A stretch of DNA of 64,000 nt from Maylandia zebra (taxonomy: Eukaryota; Chordata; Actinopteri; Cichliformes; Cichlidae): assembly GCF_041146795.1 (NCBI RefSeq), contig NC_135185.1, forward strand, positions 28,641,529 to 28,705,528. The letters run 5' to 3'. Under the pieces are notes generated by a model. That model had not been told where the DNA came from. It saw only the letters and a list, made by a program, of their open reading frames with translations, and made no database searches. The translations under genes were made by a program, and so were the position numbers. Below are positions 1 to 11,800 of this stretch, piece by piece. How positions within the stretch are numbered: the first letter of the stretch is position 1; each line of letters begins with the position of its first letter.

Positions 1-477
1 ATTCAGCTATAGTTGATTGAAGAAGTTCTTCCTCTTTTAATAAAGGCAATGCAGCAAGGTTGGCTCTCAGGTCACTCATCCACTTGCTAACATTTATTTT
101 TCATACTTCTGTTGTGTCCCTGAGGCTGTGTCCTAGCTCAGTGCGTGTCTAGGGAGGAGGGACGTGAGGGTTCAACCTCAGTCCACAGCAACATTTCAAA
201 GCAGGAGACTGAATCATGGAGAGATGCAGGGAGACAGGAGTTAAAATCCTGGTTATTATTTGCAATACTAATAAATAAACGAAAACATTCAAAGAAAAGG
301 TATGCAGGAGGGTCCCCCAAAATGTTTGCTTACACTGTTTGTATTAATTATTAGTGATCATACCACATATTTTTGCTTTTATGCACTCGAGCCATAACTT
401 TTTCACTACATTTAGGTACTTTTGAACCTTTTTAAGACAGCTGACCGCATATATACCATTGTGTCCTTCCTTCTCAG
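1..477. other. Left edge, likely intron of the Cys-rich membrane protein gene
   Basis: No coding exon could be supported here. The stretch ends in an acceptor (ttctcag) at 471-477 before the first recognisable exon, so it is most likely intron. The small open frames on both strands show no domain or family resemblance. Confidence 0.5.
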
Positions 478-3400
478 GCTTAGTGGTGAGCCAGACCACT
501 CTTACTCCTGCTGTGACAGATACCACTCTGATCGAAAATGTGACCAGTCTGACTCCGACACCCGTGATTTTCAGCAGCACCACCTCAGGCTGCTTCACTT
601 TTAACCTTTCTGCTTGTGAGCCATGTGCTCCGGGGTCACAGTACGACAACAGTGAGTCAGTGACTATCATCTGCCATGGCTTTATTTTATGATATTTCTA
701 AATATGCTATATTTAATGTCCTTTCTGTTAAGTACCTGGCTTTGCTTTTGTTGATATTAAAGTAAGCTGTATGATATTAAAGCAGCAAAAATGAAGAGTA
801 AAATCAACTTTTTGTCAATCCCCCCCAGACACCCTTCTGTGCACGTGCTGTCCTGACTCAGGGCGGTGTGTATTTCCTGGCGCGTGCCTGCCATGCACCA
901 GAGGATTTTATCAGCCACTAGCAGGACAGCAGCAGTGTCTACCTTGCAGCCGGGGCTTCTACACCAAGTAAAGACTAATTTTGTTCCAGCAAATTCAAAC
1001 TTCACTTTTTTTTCTCTCTTTTTAAATATAAATCCAGAGTTTACATCACTAATAATTTTTTCATATGCTGTATCCACTTCAGTTTCATTGGAAGTCCATT
1101 ATGTCGCCCTTGCCCTCCTGGGTCCTTCAACAATAACACTGGTGAAGACTCTTGCACAAGTTGCTCACCAGGTTTGTTTATCTAGCAGTTACTCATTGTT
1201 TTCTATATCAGAAAACAGAGAGTGTTGATTCCCATACATATGCTTTAATTGTAAAATATTGCTATAAAATACACACAACTTAAAGAGAAAGGCACGCTTT
1301 ATGCTTTTGATTATTTTCTGTTACAAAACAATGGATCCTCTTAGTGGATGTGGTTTCAAATAATAGCTTAAGGTTCAGGCTTCAGACTCCTCTAAACATT
1401 TGCTCGGTAGCTTTTCCGTATGATGTCACTCTGAGGTGATATCTGTATTATGGTTATCTCAGGAAATTTGAACAGGTCCCCTTAAAGTCTATAGATATGC
1501 TTGCATTAGTATATGTTGATATCTATAACTCAAAACCACAAATTATGTATATTTCTGTTCGTTTTTTAGGTTTCTTTTCATCGCAGGGTAATTCTACTTC
1601 ATGTAAACCATGTGCACAAGGACGTTTTTGCAAGTAAGTTGGACCTGATTGCTGCTGGGACTGCATTTCTGTTTGTGTGTCCATTTTTCTGTTTTGTTGT
1701 TGTTGCCCTGTAACTGAGCAGAACTCAGTGTTTGGAAAATAACTTATCTAACCACCAAACTGAGCATCACATGCTTTCATCTCATGGTTCTGAGTTGCCT
1801 GCACAGTTGCACGCCACACAAACACACCCACACGCACAGACACACACAGGACTAGCGTCTGCTTTGAGTAATCTGCAGCTGGCACAAAGTCACGAATGGC
1901 ATGCACAGCCCTGTTTAAGTGGTTTATGTGACTCCTATTGAAATGAATGTAGTTTTGATTCATGACAAAAATGCATTATCCCTCCATTACAGTTTGAGGT
2001 ATGGTTACAGGGGGCTAATACTCCTTTGGATTTTCCCAGGTTATTTTTGAGAGTTTCCAGACTAGATAGGATATGTAGGCTCACGCGGTCTAGATGACGT
2101 GTCCCAAATAACCTTCACAGGGAGGCGTATTGCAAGATTCTTAATCACAGCTAAACTGTGGGTGTAAAAGAGCAACAATATTAGCTCCTTCTGTGGATCT
2201 GGGGATTTATGTTTTTTACCATTTAGAAACTGACAGTCATTAAACACTCATAGTCATATTAAGCAACTTCTCCATTGGCAGAGCTTCAAGGCTTCATTGT
2301 GAGAGTCTGGTGACCTCTTTGCCTGCTGAAAGCACTTCCTAGGGCTGATTGCAAGTTTGCTTCTGCACTAATAAAAGCGATATTCCTTTTTAGTCTGTCC
2401 ATACTTGCCAGCCAAGCCTGAAAGCCTATCTCCTCACTGCCAGCGTCTGCCAGCAGGTTCCTGGGCTGCTGCCATGATAGGAAGTGATGTCTCACAGCCA
2501 CGACTCCATATGTTATTTACAGATGCTAAAAATAGTGTTTGGGACTTGGCCTCTCTTTATTTTTTTAGTTTGATGAACTACCTCCTGCCACCACCAAGTT
2601 ACAAAACATTTCTCCAGTAGTCACTGTTTTATCCACTGATCTAACTGTTAACTATTGACAACAACCATTCATATTATTAGTAGGATCTTTGATCAGTAGA
2701 CCTGCTCCAAAGTGTTCACATGTATTTTACAGCTATAAATGTTGTTTGTTTTTTTTTCCTGACAGCTCATCGGGTTGTACTCAGTGCCAGATGTGTCCTG
2801 GAGGCACAGAAGCTCTGCAGACTGCCACTAAGGACTGCTCTCCATGTCGGCCAGGTAAACTAGAGAATCTTAAATGGGCTGTCACTTAGTCATTTGTGTG
2901 AGTGTTTGCTGTGGCTTGCAATAGAGAAAGATAAGAATTGCTTTCCATCCCAGTGATGTGTGATTTTTGAACAGGTATGTACAAGGCCGCCCGTCAGAAT
3001 ATGTGTCAAATCTGCAGCAGTGGTTATTTTCAGATCCACTGGGGCCAGGAAAGCTGTGATATCTGCCCAGAGAATCACTACTGCCCTGTGAGTGCGCCAC
3101 ACTCTCTCCGATGAAATACATGCGTGTGCATTTAAAAGATATTTAGCGACAGAGCATGTTATTCTCTCAGAGTCCTGACGTGAACCCCATTCAGTGTCCG
3201 AGTGATGCCTTTTGTCCAGAGGGCAGCCTGGCTCCGGGCTACTGCATGGAGACTTTCTTCCGCAAAGCAGGGGACACTTGTGAACTGGCTCCTGTCACTA
3301 TTGCTTTGTTAGTTATTGGAGGAGGGGGTGAGTAATACTAACAACGATTGTTTGATCCAAGCGATTTATTTATTTTTTGTGTCTGGTATTGTAATGGGTC

Positions 3401-3860
3401 ATAAAGTTGCCTGTTTTCTGTAAAATTCACATTCAAATGAATTGAAAAAAGGAAAAAGTGATGAAACAAACTGGATTTTCAGTAACTTGACTCAGTTATA
3501 GTCCTGTTTATTGATATATAATAACTGTAAATGAGCCATGTTAATTCAAGCTCAATTCTTATGGCTAAATGCAGTCCTGTCAGGAGGTTCAAATAAAGAT
3601 ATAGTGAATTGAATTAGGAGTCATGGTCACATGCTAAAGCACTCTATGCCTGTAATGACGTGTGTGTCTCTCTCATATATGTCTGTGTGTTTTTTATTCC
3701 AGTGGCCTTACTTTTTATCATTTTAATGCTTTTACGTCGACGAAGAGAAACTGACGGAGAGCTGACAGTAGCCCGGGCTCCACTGTTACGAAAAGAGCGA
3801 CCTCAAGGACGATACTATGGCCTGCCCTGTGATGCAGAACCTGTATATGCGGGCTGGTGA
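478..3860 (+). CDS. Cys-rich type I membrane protein with ephrin-receptor-like (GCC2/GCC3) repeats, 3' part
   Basis: I do not recognise this gene by name. Eight exons join in phase: 478-651, 829-967, 1083-1171, 1570-1633, 2766-2854, 2975-3087, 3171-3327 and 3703-3860 (stop), about 327 residues. The first visible exon begins in phase 1, so the N-terminus lies to the left of the window. It opens with a Ser/Thr-rich stretch, followed by tandem Cys modules of the type CxPCxxGxF...CxxCxPG (for example CRPCPPGSFNNNTGEDSC), which resemble the TNFR-like/ephrin-receptor-like repeats of secreted and membrane proteins. A single hydrophobic segment (around VTIALLVIGGGVALLFIIL) spans the last intron. An RRRR stop-transfer follows, then a cytoplasmic tail of about 40 residues ending EPVYAGW. 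The layout predicts a surface receptor-like or adhesion protein; the ligand and function are unknown. Confidence 0.8.
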
Positions 3861-4305
3861 AGCACTAAGATACAAGAAGAGACACTGAAACACCTTATCA
3901 AACCACCAGCCTGTCAATTGCAATGAATCACTGGCCAGTGGAGGTTGATTCTTTGGTGAATTCTTTCTGTCGCAATCGTTCCACTCAGAGAAAAACATTC
4001 CTTGTGTAAGTGAGGTTATTCGATTATGAGAGGTACGCTGGAATGACGAAAACAACATACATCCCTCTGCTTGGTGACAGCCTTTTTCACTTATGAAAAG
4101 CACTTTTTTTTTAACAAGGTAATTGATTTACTTTGCATTCCTGTTTCAGTGCACTTACATTAACATCTGTTGTCTCAGTGATTACGTGTAAACTGTGGAT
4201 GATACTTTTTTTTTTAAATTTAATTTAATTATATTTCTTTTTAGATACTTTTGCTTAAAGGTTTTTAACTGCTTTTTAAGGTTATATTTGTATGTTTTAG
4301 AAGAA

Positions 4306-4311
4306 AATAAA
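4306..4311 (+). terminator. Poly(A) signal AATAAA of the Cys-rich membrane protein gene
   Basis: AATAAA lies about 450 bp after the stop at 3860, and a second copy is at 4368-4373. Both precede the Rex3 insertion, so the LINE landed just outside the probable 3' UTR. Confidence 0.55.
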
Positions 4312-4448
4312 ATATTCTGATTTCTAACCCTTTTCAAATGCTATGTTATATTGTGGACTAGCTTTAAAATAAATGAAAACAAAAATCTGTATTGTCTTGA
4401 TAATTTGTCCTAATATGCTGGGACAGTATAAAGTAATTTATTTCGAAT

Positions 4449-4461
4449 GACCGTTAATAGG
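4449..4461. repeat. Left target-site duplication of the Rex3 copy
   Basis: The 13-bp sequence gaccgttaatagg is repeated exactly at 6274-6286 after the GATG tail. The match stops at the base on each side. Confidence 0.9.
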
Positions 4462-6273
4462 CTGAAGCAAAAACTCGGGTGTGGGAGGAGTTCGGAGAGG
4501 CCATGGAAAAAGACTTTCGGACTGCCTCGAAGAGATTCTGGCAAACCGTCAGGCGTCTCAGGAGGGGAAAGCGGTGCTCTACCTGCACTGTGTATAGTGC
4601 TGGCGGAGCGCTGTTGACGTCGACTGAGAAAATTGTCGGGCGGTGGAAGGAATACTTCGAGGACCTCCTTAATCCCACTGACACGTCTTCCGGGGAGGAA
4701 GCAGAGTCTGGGGATGAGGGGTGTGACCCACCGATTTCCGGGGGCGAGGTCACTGAGGCAGTTAAACAACTCCTTGGTGGCAGAGCCCCTGGTGTCGATG
4801 AGGTCCGCCCCGAGTTCCTGAAGGCTCTGGACGTTGTAGGGCTGTCTTGGTTGACACGTCTCTGCAATGTTGCGTGGAGATCAGGGGCAGTACCTGTGGA
4901 CTGGCAGACCGGGGTGGTGGTCCCCATCTTCAAGAAGGGGGACCGGAGGGTGTGTTCCAACTACAGGGGGATCACACTCCTCAGCCTCCCCGGGAAAGTC
5001 TATGCCAGGGTGCTGGAGAGGAGGGTTCGTCCGCTAGTCGAACCTCGGATACAGGAGGAACAATGCGGTTTTCGTCCTGGTCGCGGAACACTGGACCAGC
5101 TCTTTGTCCTCTCGAGGATACTTGAGGGTGCATGGGAGTTTGCCCAACCAGTCTACATGTGTTTTGTGGACTTGGAGAAGGCATTCGACCGTGTCCCTCG
5201 GGGCGTCCTGTGGGAGGTGTTGCGCGAGTATGGGGTGTCTGGCCCATTGCTACGGGCCATTCAATCCCTATACAACCGTTGCAAGAGCTTGGTTCGCATT
5301 GCCGGCAATAAGTCGGACTCGTTCCCGGTGGGTGATGGGCTCCGCCAGGGCTGCCCTTTGTCTCCGGTTCTGTTCATAATTTTTATGGACAGGATTTCTA
5401 GGCGCAGCCAAGTGGCGGAGGGCTTTCGCTTTGGTGACCTCAGAATCTCATCTCTGATTTTTGCGGATGATGTGGTTCTGTTGGCTTCATCGGGTGAGGG
5501 CCTCCAGCTCGCACTGGAGCGGTTCGCAGCCGAGTGTAACGCAGCGGGAATGAGGATCAGCACCTCCAAATCTGAGGCCATGGTTCTCAGCCGGAAAAGG
5601 GTGGAGTGCCCACTCCGGGTCGGGGATGAGTTCCTGCCCCAAGTGGAGGAGTTCAAGTATCTCGGGGTCTTGTTCGCGAGTGATGGGAGAAGGGAGCTGG
5701 AGATCGACAGACGGATTGGGGCTGCGGCTGCAGTAATGCGGACGCTGCACCGGTCCGTCGTGGTGAAGAGGGAGCTGAGTGTAAAAGCGAAGCTCTCAAT
5801 TTACCGGTCGATCTACGTCCCTACCCTCACCTATGGCCACGAGCTGTGGGTAGTGACCGAAAGAACGAGATCGCGGATACAAGCGGCGGAAATGAGCTTC
5901 CTCCGAAGGGTGGCTGGCCTCTCCCTTAGAGATGGGGTGAGAAGTTCGGCCATCCGGGAGGGGCTTAGAGTAGAGCAGCTGCTGCTCCACATCGAAAGGA
6001 GCCAGCTGAGGTGGTTCGGGCATCTGGCAAGGATGCCCCCTGGGCGCCTCCTGGGCGAGGTGTTCCAGGCATGTCCCACCGGGAGGAGGCCCCGGGGCAG
6101 ACCCAGGACACGCTGGAGAGATTATATCTCTCGGCTGGCCTGGGAACGCCTTGGTATTCCCCCGGACAAGCTGGAGGAGGTGGCTGGGGAGAGGGAGGTC
6201 TGGACCTCTTTGCTTAGGCTGCTACCCCCGCGACCCGACCTCGGATAAGCGGATGAAGATGGATGGATGGATG
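4462..6273 (+). mobile_element. Rex3 (RTE-clade) LINE, 5'-truncated, with a long open reverse-transcriptase frame
   Basis: One frame stays open to a stop at 6246-6248, with 589 codons counted from a GTG at 4479. The first ATG in frame is at 4503. It encodes a reverse transcriptase with a QCGFRPGRGTLDQ region, a VYMCFVDLEKAFDRVPR block, the FADDVVL catalytic motif near 5460 and a C-terminal YGHELWVVTERTRSRIQ block. The apurinic-type endonuclease domain expected at the N-terminus is absent, so the copy is 5'-truncated, as is usual for target-primed reverse transcription. The 3' end carries GATG/GGAT tandem repeats, the tail known for Rex3, and the site used for the published Rex3 degenerate primer is recognisable at 4902-4921. 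A perfect 13-bp target-site duplication, gaccgttaatagg, flanks the copy at 4449-4461 and 6274-6286. The intact frame and perfect duplication mean a recent insertion. It cannot move on its own without an endonuclease. Confidence 0.92.
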
Positions 6274-6286
6274 GACCGTTAATAGG

Positions 6287-7654
6287 TTGTAAGTAATAGC
6301 ACCTGTTATCATTAGTGTCCTCATATTAATTTATTTACTGGAGGAAAAAATCTTTTGGTGATATATCTTTTTAACAAGTACTGATTCTCCATATTCAAAA
6401 CTTTTGATTGGCTGCATGTACTATATGTGTAATTAATTCAAATAATATATATATGTAAATATATAAACTTTTTATAAACAACTTTAAAACTCAAGAAAGA
6501 CTCACATTTCACAGATTTCAAAACATTTTGAAAGACACTGGCTAATTTAACCAAGAAAAACAACGTAATTAATATCAGAACAGAATGTGTAATAACAACT
6601 GCCTTTCAGCAACATACAACACAAAACTGTAGTGTATTTTATCAAAGACAAACAGTGACAGTACAATGGCCTGCCAGCAGCAAAGAGTAGTGCTTTTATA
6701 ACAGCCTTCAAGTAAATCTGGTGATATTATACCTTCCATTAGTGTGTAGAAAGTGTAATTTAGGCTGTGTTTTAATTGTTCAATTCTTGCTCCTGTATGC
6801 TGTGAATGTGGTGTTATACTGTCTTCTGCTAAGCGGAGAATTAAGAAATACAAACACTAAGCTCTTTATAACTACCACAGCTGACATTACATGTGTCGCT
6901 TGTCTACAAAGCTTTGAAAGTAAAATTAGTTAAAAGACATTCTGAAGCAGGGCAATGGTTTTGACTTTAAAATGTATTTGAATACATTTTAAAGCTTTTC
7001 CTACTGATAAAGTCCTCCCCCACCATGGCCATTCATGCCACAAAAAAGTAGTTAAGTAATAAATAAACAATTAAATGACAGAAAAGTTCCTGTTATCTGC
7101 TATAGAAAATTCTCTCTCTTTTTTTTATTTTTTTACAATGGCTCTACAAGAATAATAAAAAAAGCTTCTGTTCAACAATTACAGACAGTAATTGAGAATT
7201 GAGAAACAAATTGAGATGTTCTGTTGAAATTGCTCCTCTTTTTCATATATTTACTGGGCTTTTTCACATGAATAATTAGTTTGACATGTCTGCGCTGTAC
7301 CATCGGGGTTCTGATCACTCCCCAGATCATTCTGCAGTACTCCTGCAACACCAGATACACAGTTGGAGAGAACCGCGCACCTCAGGAAGAACAGATGGCC
7401 GTTACAACCCCCCACAGCCTGACACCTTCCATCAGGGAGTCAGGCTGATGCTGAGGATGCCTAAAACCACAGAAGTATGAATCAATCAATTCTTTAGAAA
7501 TTAGTCATGGAAATATTTTTTGAACTATCACACTCTATTCTCAACATTAATCAGGCACTTGAATCCTCTTTTGCTAGTTTTATCTGTAACAGGTAACTGC
7601 TGCAGGTTGTATACTGTATATATGTGTCAGTGTTCTGCCTTGAAATGTTATGAC
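6287..7654. other. Intergenic, no gene seen
   Basis: AT-rich DNA between the Rex3 copy and a LINE 3'-end fragment. Only short unsupported open frames are present, and no repeat family was recognised. Confidence 0.5.
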
Positions 7655-7860
7655 AGTTGCAACCACTGTGTTGGAGTTCGGATATTCTGTCTGTGCCTCC
7701 GTGGGTTTCCTTCTACAGTCCAAAGATGTACATGTTAGGTTCGTCTGTCCCTTTGTGTCCTCGCTGTCTGACTGGTGATCTGTCCACGATGTACTACTTC
7801 TTGCCAGGTGTCAGCTGGTATAGCTGGTGAAGAAAATAGATGGATGAATGGATGGATGCT
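7655..7860 (+). mobile_element. Fragment resembling the 3' end of a fish L2/Maui-type LINE
   Basis: The stretch around 'ttccttctacagtccaaagatgtacatgttaggt', followed by a 'gatctgtccacgatgtac' block and 'gtcagctggtatagctgg', resembles the 3' UTR shared by many fish L2-type LINEs. It ends in a GGATGAAT/GGATG tail near 7842-7858, as these elements do. No coding part remains. The clade is assigned from memory of the family and is uncertain. Confidence 0.5.
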
Positions 7861-8832
7861 GTGGCATAATTATATTTACTGCACAACACAGCCCTACGCA
7901 CAGCAGTCATTTTGATGAATCATAGCAGGGAAAGCACAGGCGTTATTAAGAACATCAATCACTATTTCATTTAGCTATCTAGATTGTGGATATTTGCTCC
8001 AGCTACATTTCTGTCATGGGCTATCTGTTCAGTAGGTACGGGGAAATTTGCCAGACTAAATAAATAAGAAAACTGAAATACTGATTTGGTCTTCCAGCAA
8101 TGAACAGCAATGAACAATTCTGAAAAATGGCAACTCTCAGGATCTCATGTTTACAGTGTGACAGCTATGTAGACAGACACAGCTGGAAGCTATATCATAC
8201 TGTATATACACCAAGTAGACTGAATACAGGAGTATTTAATACATTTGTATTGGATAAAATGTGGTGTAGTGTGGTGCAGTGCCTGATAATCTTTTGATTA
8301 CTGTAATACATGAAAGTTATATTGAAAAGTTATAAAGGACATAAATAAACAGTGCCACAGAAATACTCAATTTATGTTAAACCCACACAATGACATTTTA
8401 CAAAAGCAATGGTACAGTAAAATACTAGGTATTTTATTGTAAATGTTTTTATACATAATTTTATTTTACTAAACAAAAGCAAAAGCTTTTTTAAGCTCGT
8501 CAGACGGGGGTAAAACTCTTACTTAGGCCAGTCTTAAAGAACCAACCTTATGTACAGTATTGTATTGTCCACAAACATGTTTTATTACACTGAAATGTGT
8601 TCATATGCGATTTATGCACATTTTACAAGTTTGGTTTGTCTCAAAATGACTTGAATGGTTCTCTCTCTCTCTCTTTTTAGCCTGCTCTGGTTTGCCATAT
8701 CCTGCACAGCACAGCCAACCATGTCCTTCACTAGGTGGCGGTAAAGCGCTGTGTCGCTTCAACTTAACTTCATGCTTTTAACAAGAAGGTTTGTCCTAAC
8801 GGGCCACCGTACTTACTTGGGCGTTCAGGAGG

Positions 8833-8845
8833 AAACATGGCGGCC
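8833..8845 (+). promoter_or_regulatory. YY1-like motif overlapping the mrpl35 start codon
   Basis: The start-codon context AAACATGGCGGCC matches the YY1 core AAnATGGCGGC. YY1 sites sitting on or next to the start codon are known in many ribosomal and mitochondrial gene promoters. The match is seen in the sequence; its use is inferred. Confidence 0.45.
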
Positions 8846-11800
8846 ACCCTGGCAAGGAGGCTGTCTGGTGTGTAACTGCAGTTTGACATTAATACAGTTT
8901 TATTTCACCCTCTTGATGCGGTGCTTGTTTATCATCTGTGTGTTACCGAGCAGTGCTGTTCAGTAACACATACAGAAATAGCTGAATTCGGTTTTATATT
9001 CATGTGTTTCTCTGTCGTCCTTGTGTTTGACAACAGGGTTGCTGAGGCCGCTGTCCGTGTCTGTATGTGCCCGGACACCACAGACCTGTCAGTCCAGCCT
9101 CGTCCAGTCTGCGCATCTCTACAGTTCTTTTACAGCCGCTGTCCGTGCTCCTCTCCAGGGTACAGTGTGGCAGACACCACGCTACAACATACTGCAGAGG
9201 TAAGGAGTGAAGGAATAGAAATATGAGGGCGATGCATTTGAGTAATTAAGCTCCCCAAAGTAACAGGCTAGGTTAATGTTCGTCCTAATCACGATTAGGT
9301 ACAGGTTTTCCTCCAGGAAACCGTTTCACCGAATTGATAATCCGAGCTAATCTCATCTTGTGACACTTTTGTTGGTAGTGGACAGCCGGTATACAGCATA
9401 GAGGACTTGCAGTGACACAGCACCTGCTTTCCACGCTCACTGGGAGTGTTTTGTAGTTGTTTGTTTCTACTGTTGGCAAAAGGCGTCTTTATTTCGGATA
9501 TAAAACACAAAAAAACTGAGATGACTAAAATGTGACTTCAACAGCTGCATCACAGAGTCTTTATAATGTAAGCACTTTGCAGCGGGTCTGAAAAAACAAA
9601 AGAGTTTTCTATTATTTATTTTACCTAAAATAAATAATTTATTTCACCTTTTTGGACCCCCATTTTTTATTCATAATTTCCTTAATTGTAAAGGCAAAAC
9701 AAATTCAATGATGTGCTGGGAACTGACATGACAGCATGTCACAGCTGCTGCAGATTTGTCCACTGCACATCCATGATGTGAGTCTCCTGCTCCACCACAT
9801 CCCAAAGTTGCATTCTGGTGATGATGGAGCCATTTGCATACAGTCATTCTCATTGTCATGTTCAAAGATATGAGTTTGAGAAGATTTGAGCTTTGTGACA
9901 TGATGCTTTATCCTGCAGCCGTCAGAAGATGAGTACAGAGGTCAGAAAGGGAGGGACGTGGTCAGCAGCAATGCTCAGCTTAGTTGGTGCTAAGGGCTCA
10001 AAATGTGCCAAGAAAATATCCCCACACTATTCCAACATCAGCAGCAGTGTCAATAGTTGATACAGGGCAGTTTGACCTGTTTTCATGTTGTTTACTCATA
10101 TTCTGACCCTACCATCTGAATGTGAAGCAACAATCAAGACTCATCAGACCAGGCAAGCTCTTTCCTGTCTTGTTGTCCAATTTTGGTGACCCAGTATTAA
10201 CTGTAGCATCAGTTTCCTGTTCAGAGATGCTCTTCAGCACAGCTTGGTCATAATAGTGGGCATTTGAGTTACTGTTTCTTTTCTATCAAGTTGAAGCAGT
10301 CTGGTCATTCTCCTCTGACTTCTGGGCCCTATTTCAGGAAGCCGGTTTAGTGCAAACTCTGAGTAAGTAAACCCTGAGTTAACGAAAACTCTGGGTTTTC
10401 GGTTTCACAAAGCGAGTTTAGATTAATTCTGAGTGAGTTACTATGACGACACACTCCGTGAAGCTAACCTGCCCCCTAGCAGGTTTACTTCAACTAACCC
10501 TGACCTTCTCCGCCTCTTTGTCAGAAACCTGACTGTAGGAAGTGTCGGACATGGCGTGCCCCTTCCTTGAAGAGCCAGTAGATGTTGAAGCCCAAATTCT
10601 CCGCAGAGCTCTCCGCCGGGAGAGAGTGATTAGAGCGCGTTCGGACATTTTATCATTTCCTGATGATTTCCTGTGTGAACGTTACCGTTTTTCAGCACAA
10701 TCTATAATTTATTTGGATAACATCCTCAGGCCTAATATTGCTCATGTGACACATCGTGGACATCCTCTCAGTTCTGTACATATTATTTGTATTGCACTTC
10801 GGTTTTTTGCAACGGGAGCTTTCTGTATAATATTGGTGATGCTGAGCACGTTTCCAAGGCTACCGTCTGTCGGGCAGTCAGGAATGTTACAGTTGCACTG
10901 AAACGTCTCCTGTACTCGTTTGTGGTGTTCCCCGGTCATAGACCCACAAGATTTATCAAAGAGGGATTCCACAAAATTGCAGGTATCAGGATGAACGAAA
11001 CTTAATTCATGATGTGGTGATACTTGAACTACTACTTAAATTTTACATTTATGTTCACGGTTCCCAGGCGTGATTGGCTGTATAGATGGCACTCACATTC
11101 CAATCATTGCTCCTTCAGTAAATGAAGGAGACTATGTGAACAGGAAGTCTTTCCACAGCATTAATGTGCAGGTACATAGTTCCCTGTAGCATTTCAAACT
11201 AACAAATTATTTCATTATAGTAATGGATGCTAATTTGTGTTCTCTGCACTGTGAAGATCATATGTGATGCTGCCAACATTATCACAAATATGGAAGCCAA
11301 CTGCTCAGCCTCTGTGAGTGGTGGTGGTGGAGGACCCCCACCTGTTTTTCGGGCCTCCGCTTTTTTTCTGTTGGCTATAACGGGTCACATTTGAGCATAC
11401 AGAGTAAGCAACTATGTACTTGTAATGTGCTCAGATAATTTCAATAAGTGCTTACAGAAAGAAAATTAATGTAGCCTCTAACTGCAATTGATTTACATCG
11501 GACAAACAGACCAAGCACTATGGCTCATAATACAATTACACCTTACCTGTTTGGACTATATTTTTATATTTCATTTTTACTTGCTGCCAGGAACGTTTGG
11601 GGCCTGTTGGGTTGCACCTGCGCTCACATCACATCACAAAATAAAATGTATAAAATAAAAAATAAAATAAAATAAAATAACGTGTTAAATGGGTGGAAAT
11701 CCCTAGATCAATGTTTAAATTAACACTCACGCATTGACTCTGTCGGTTTTGTTTTGCCATGCATGCTTTTGCAGCTGAGGCTGTGTTACTTTTTTTCCGT

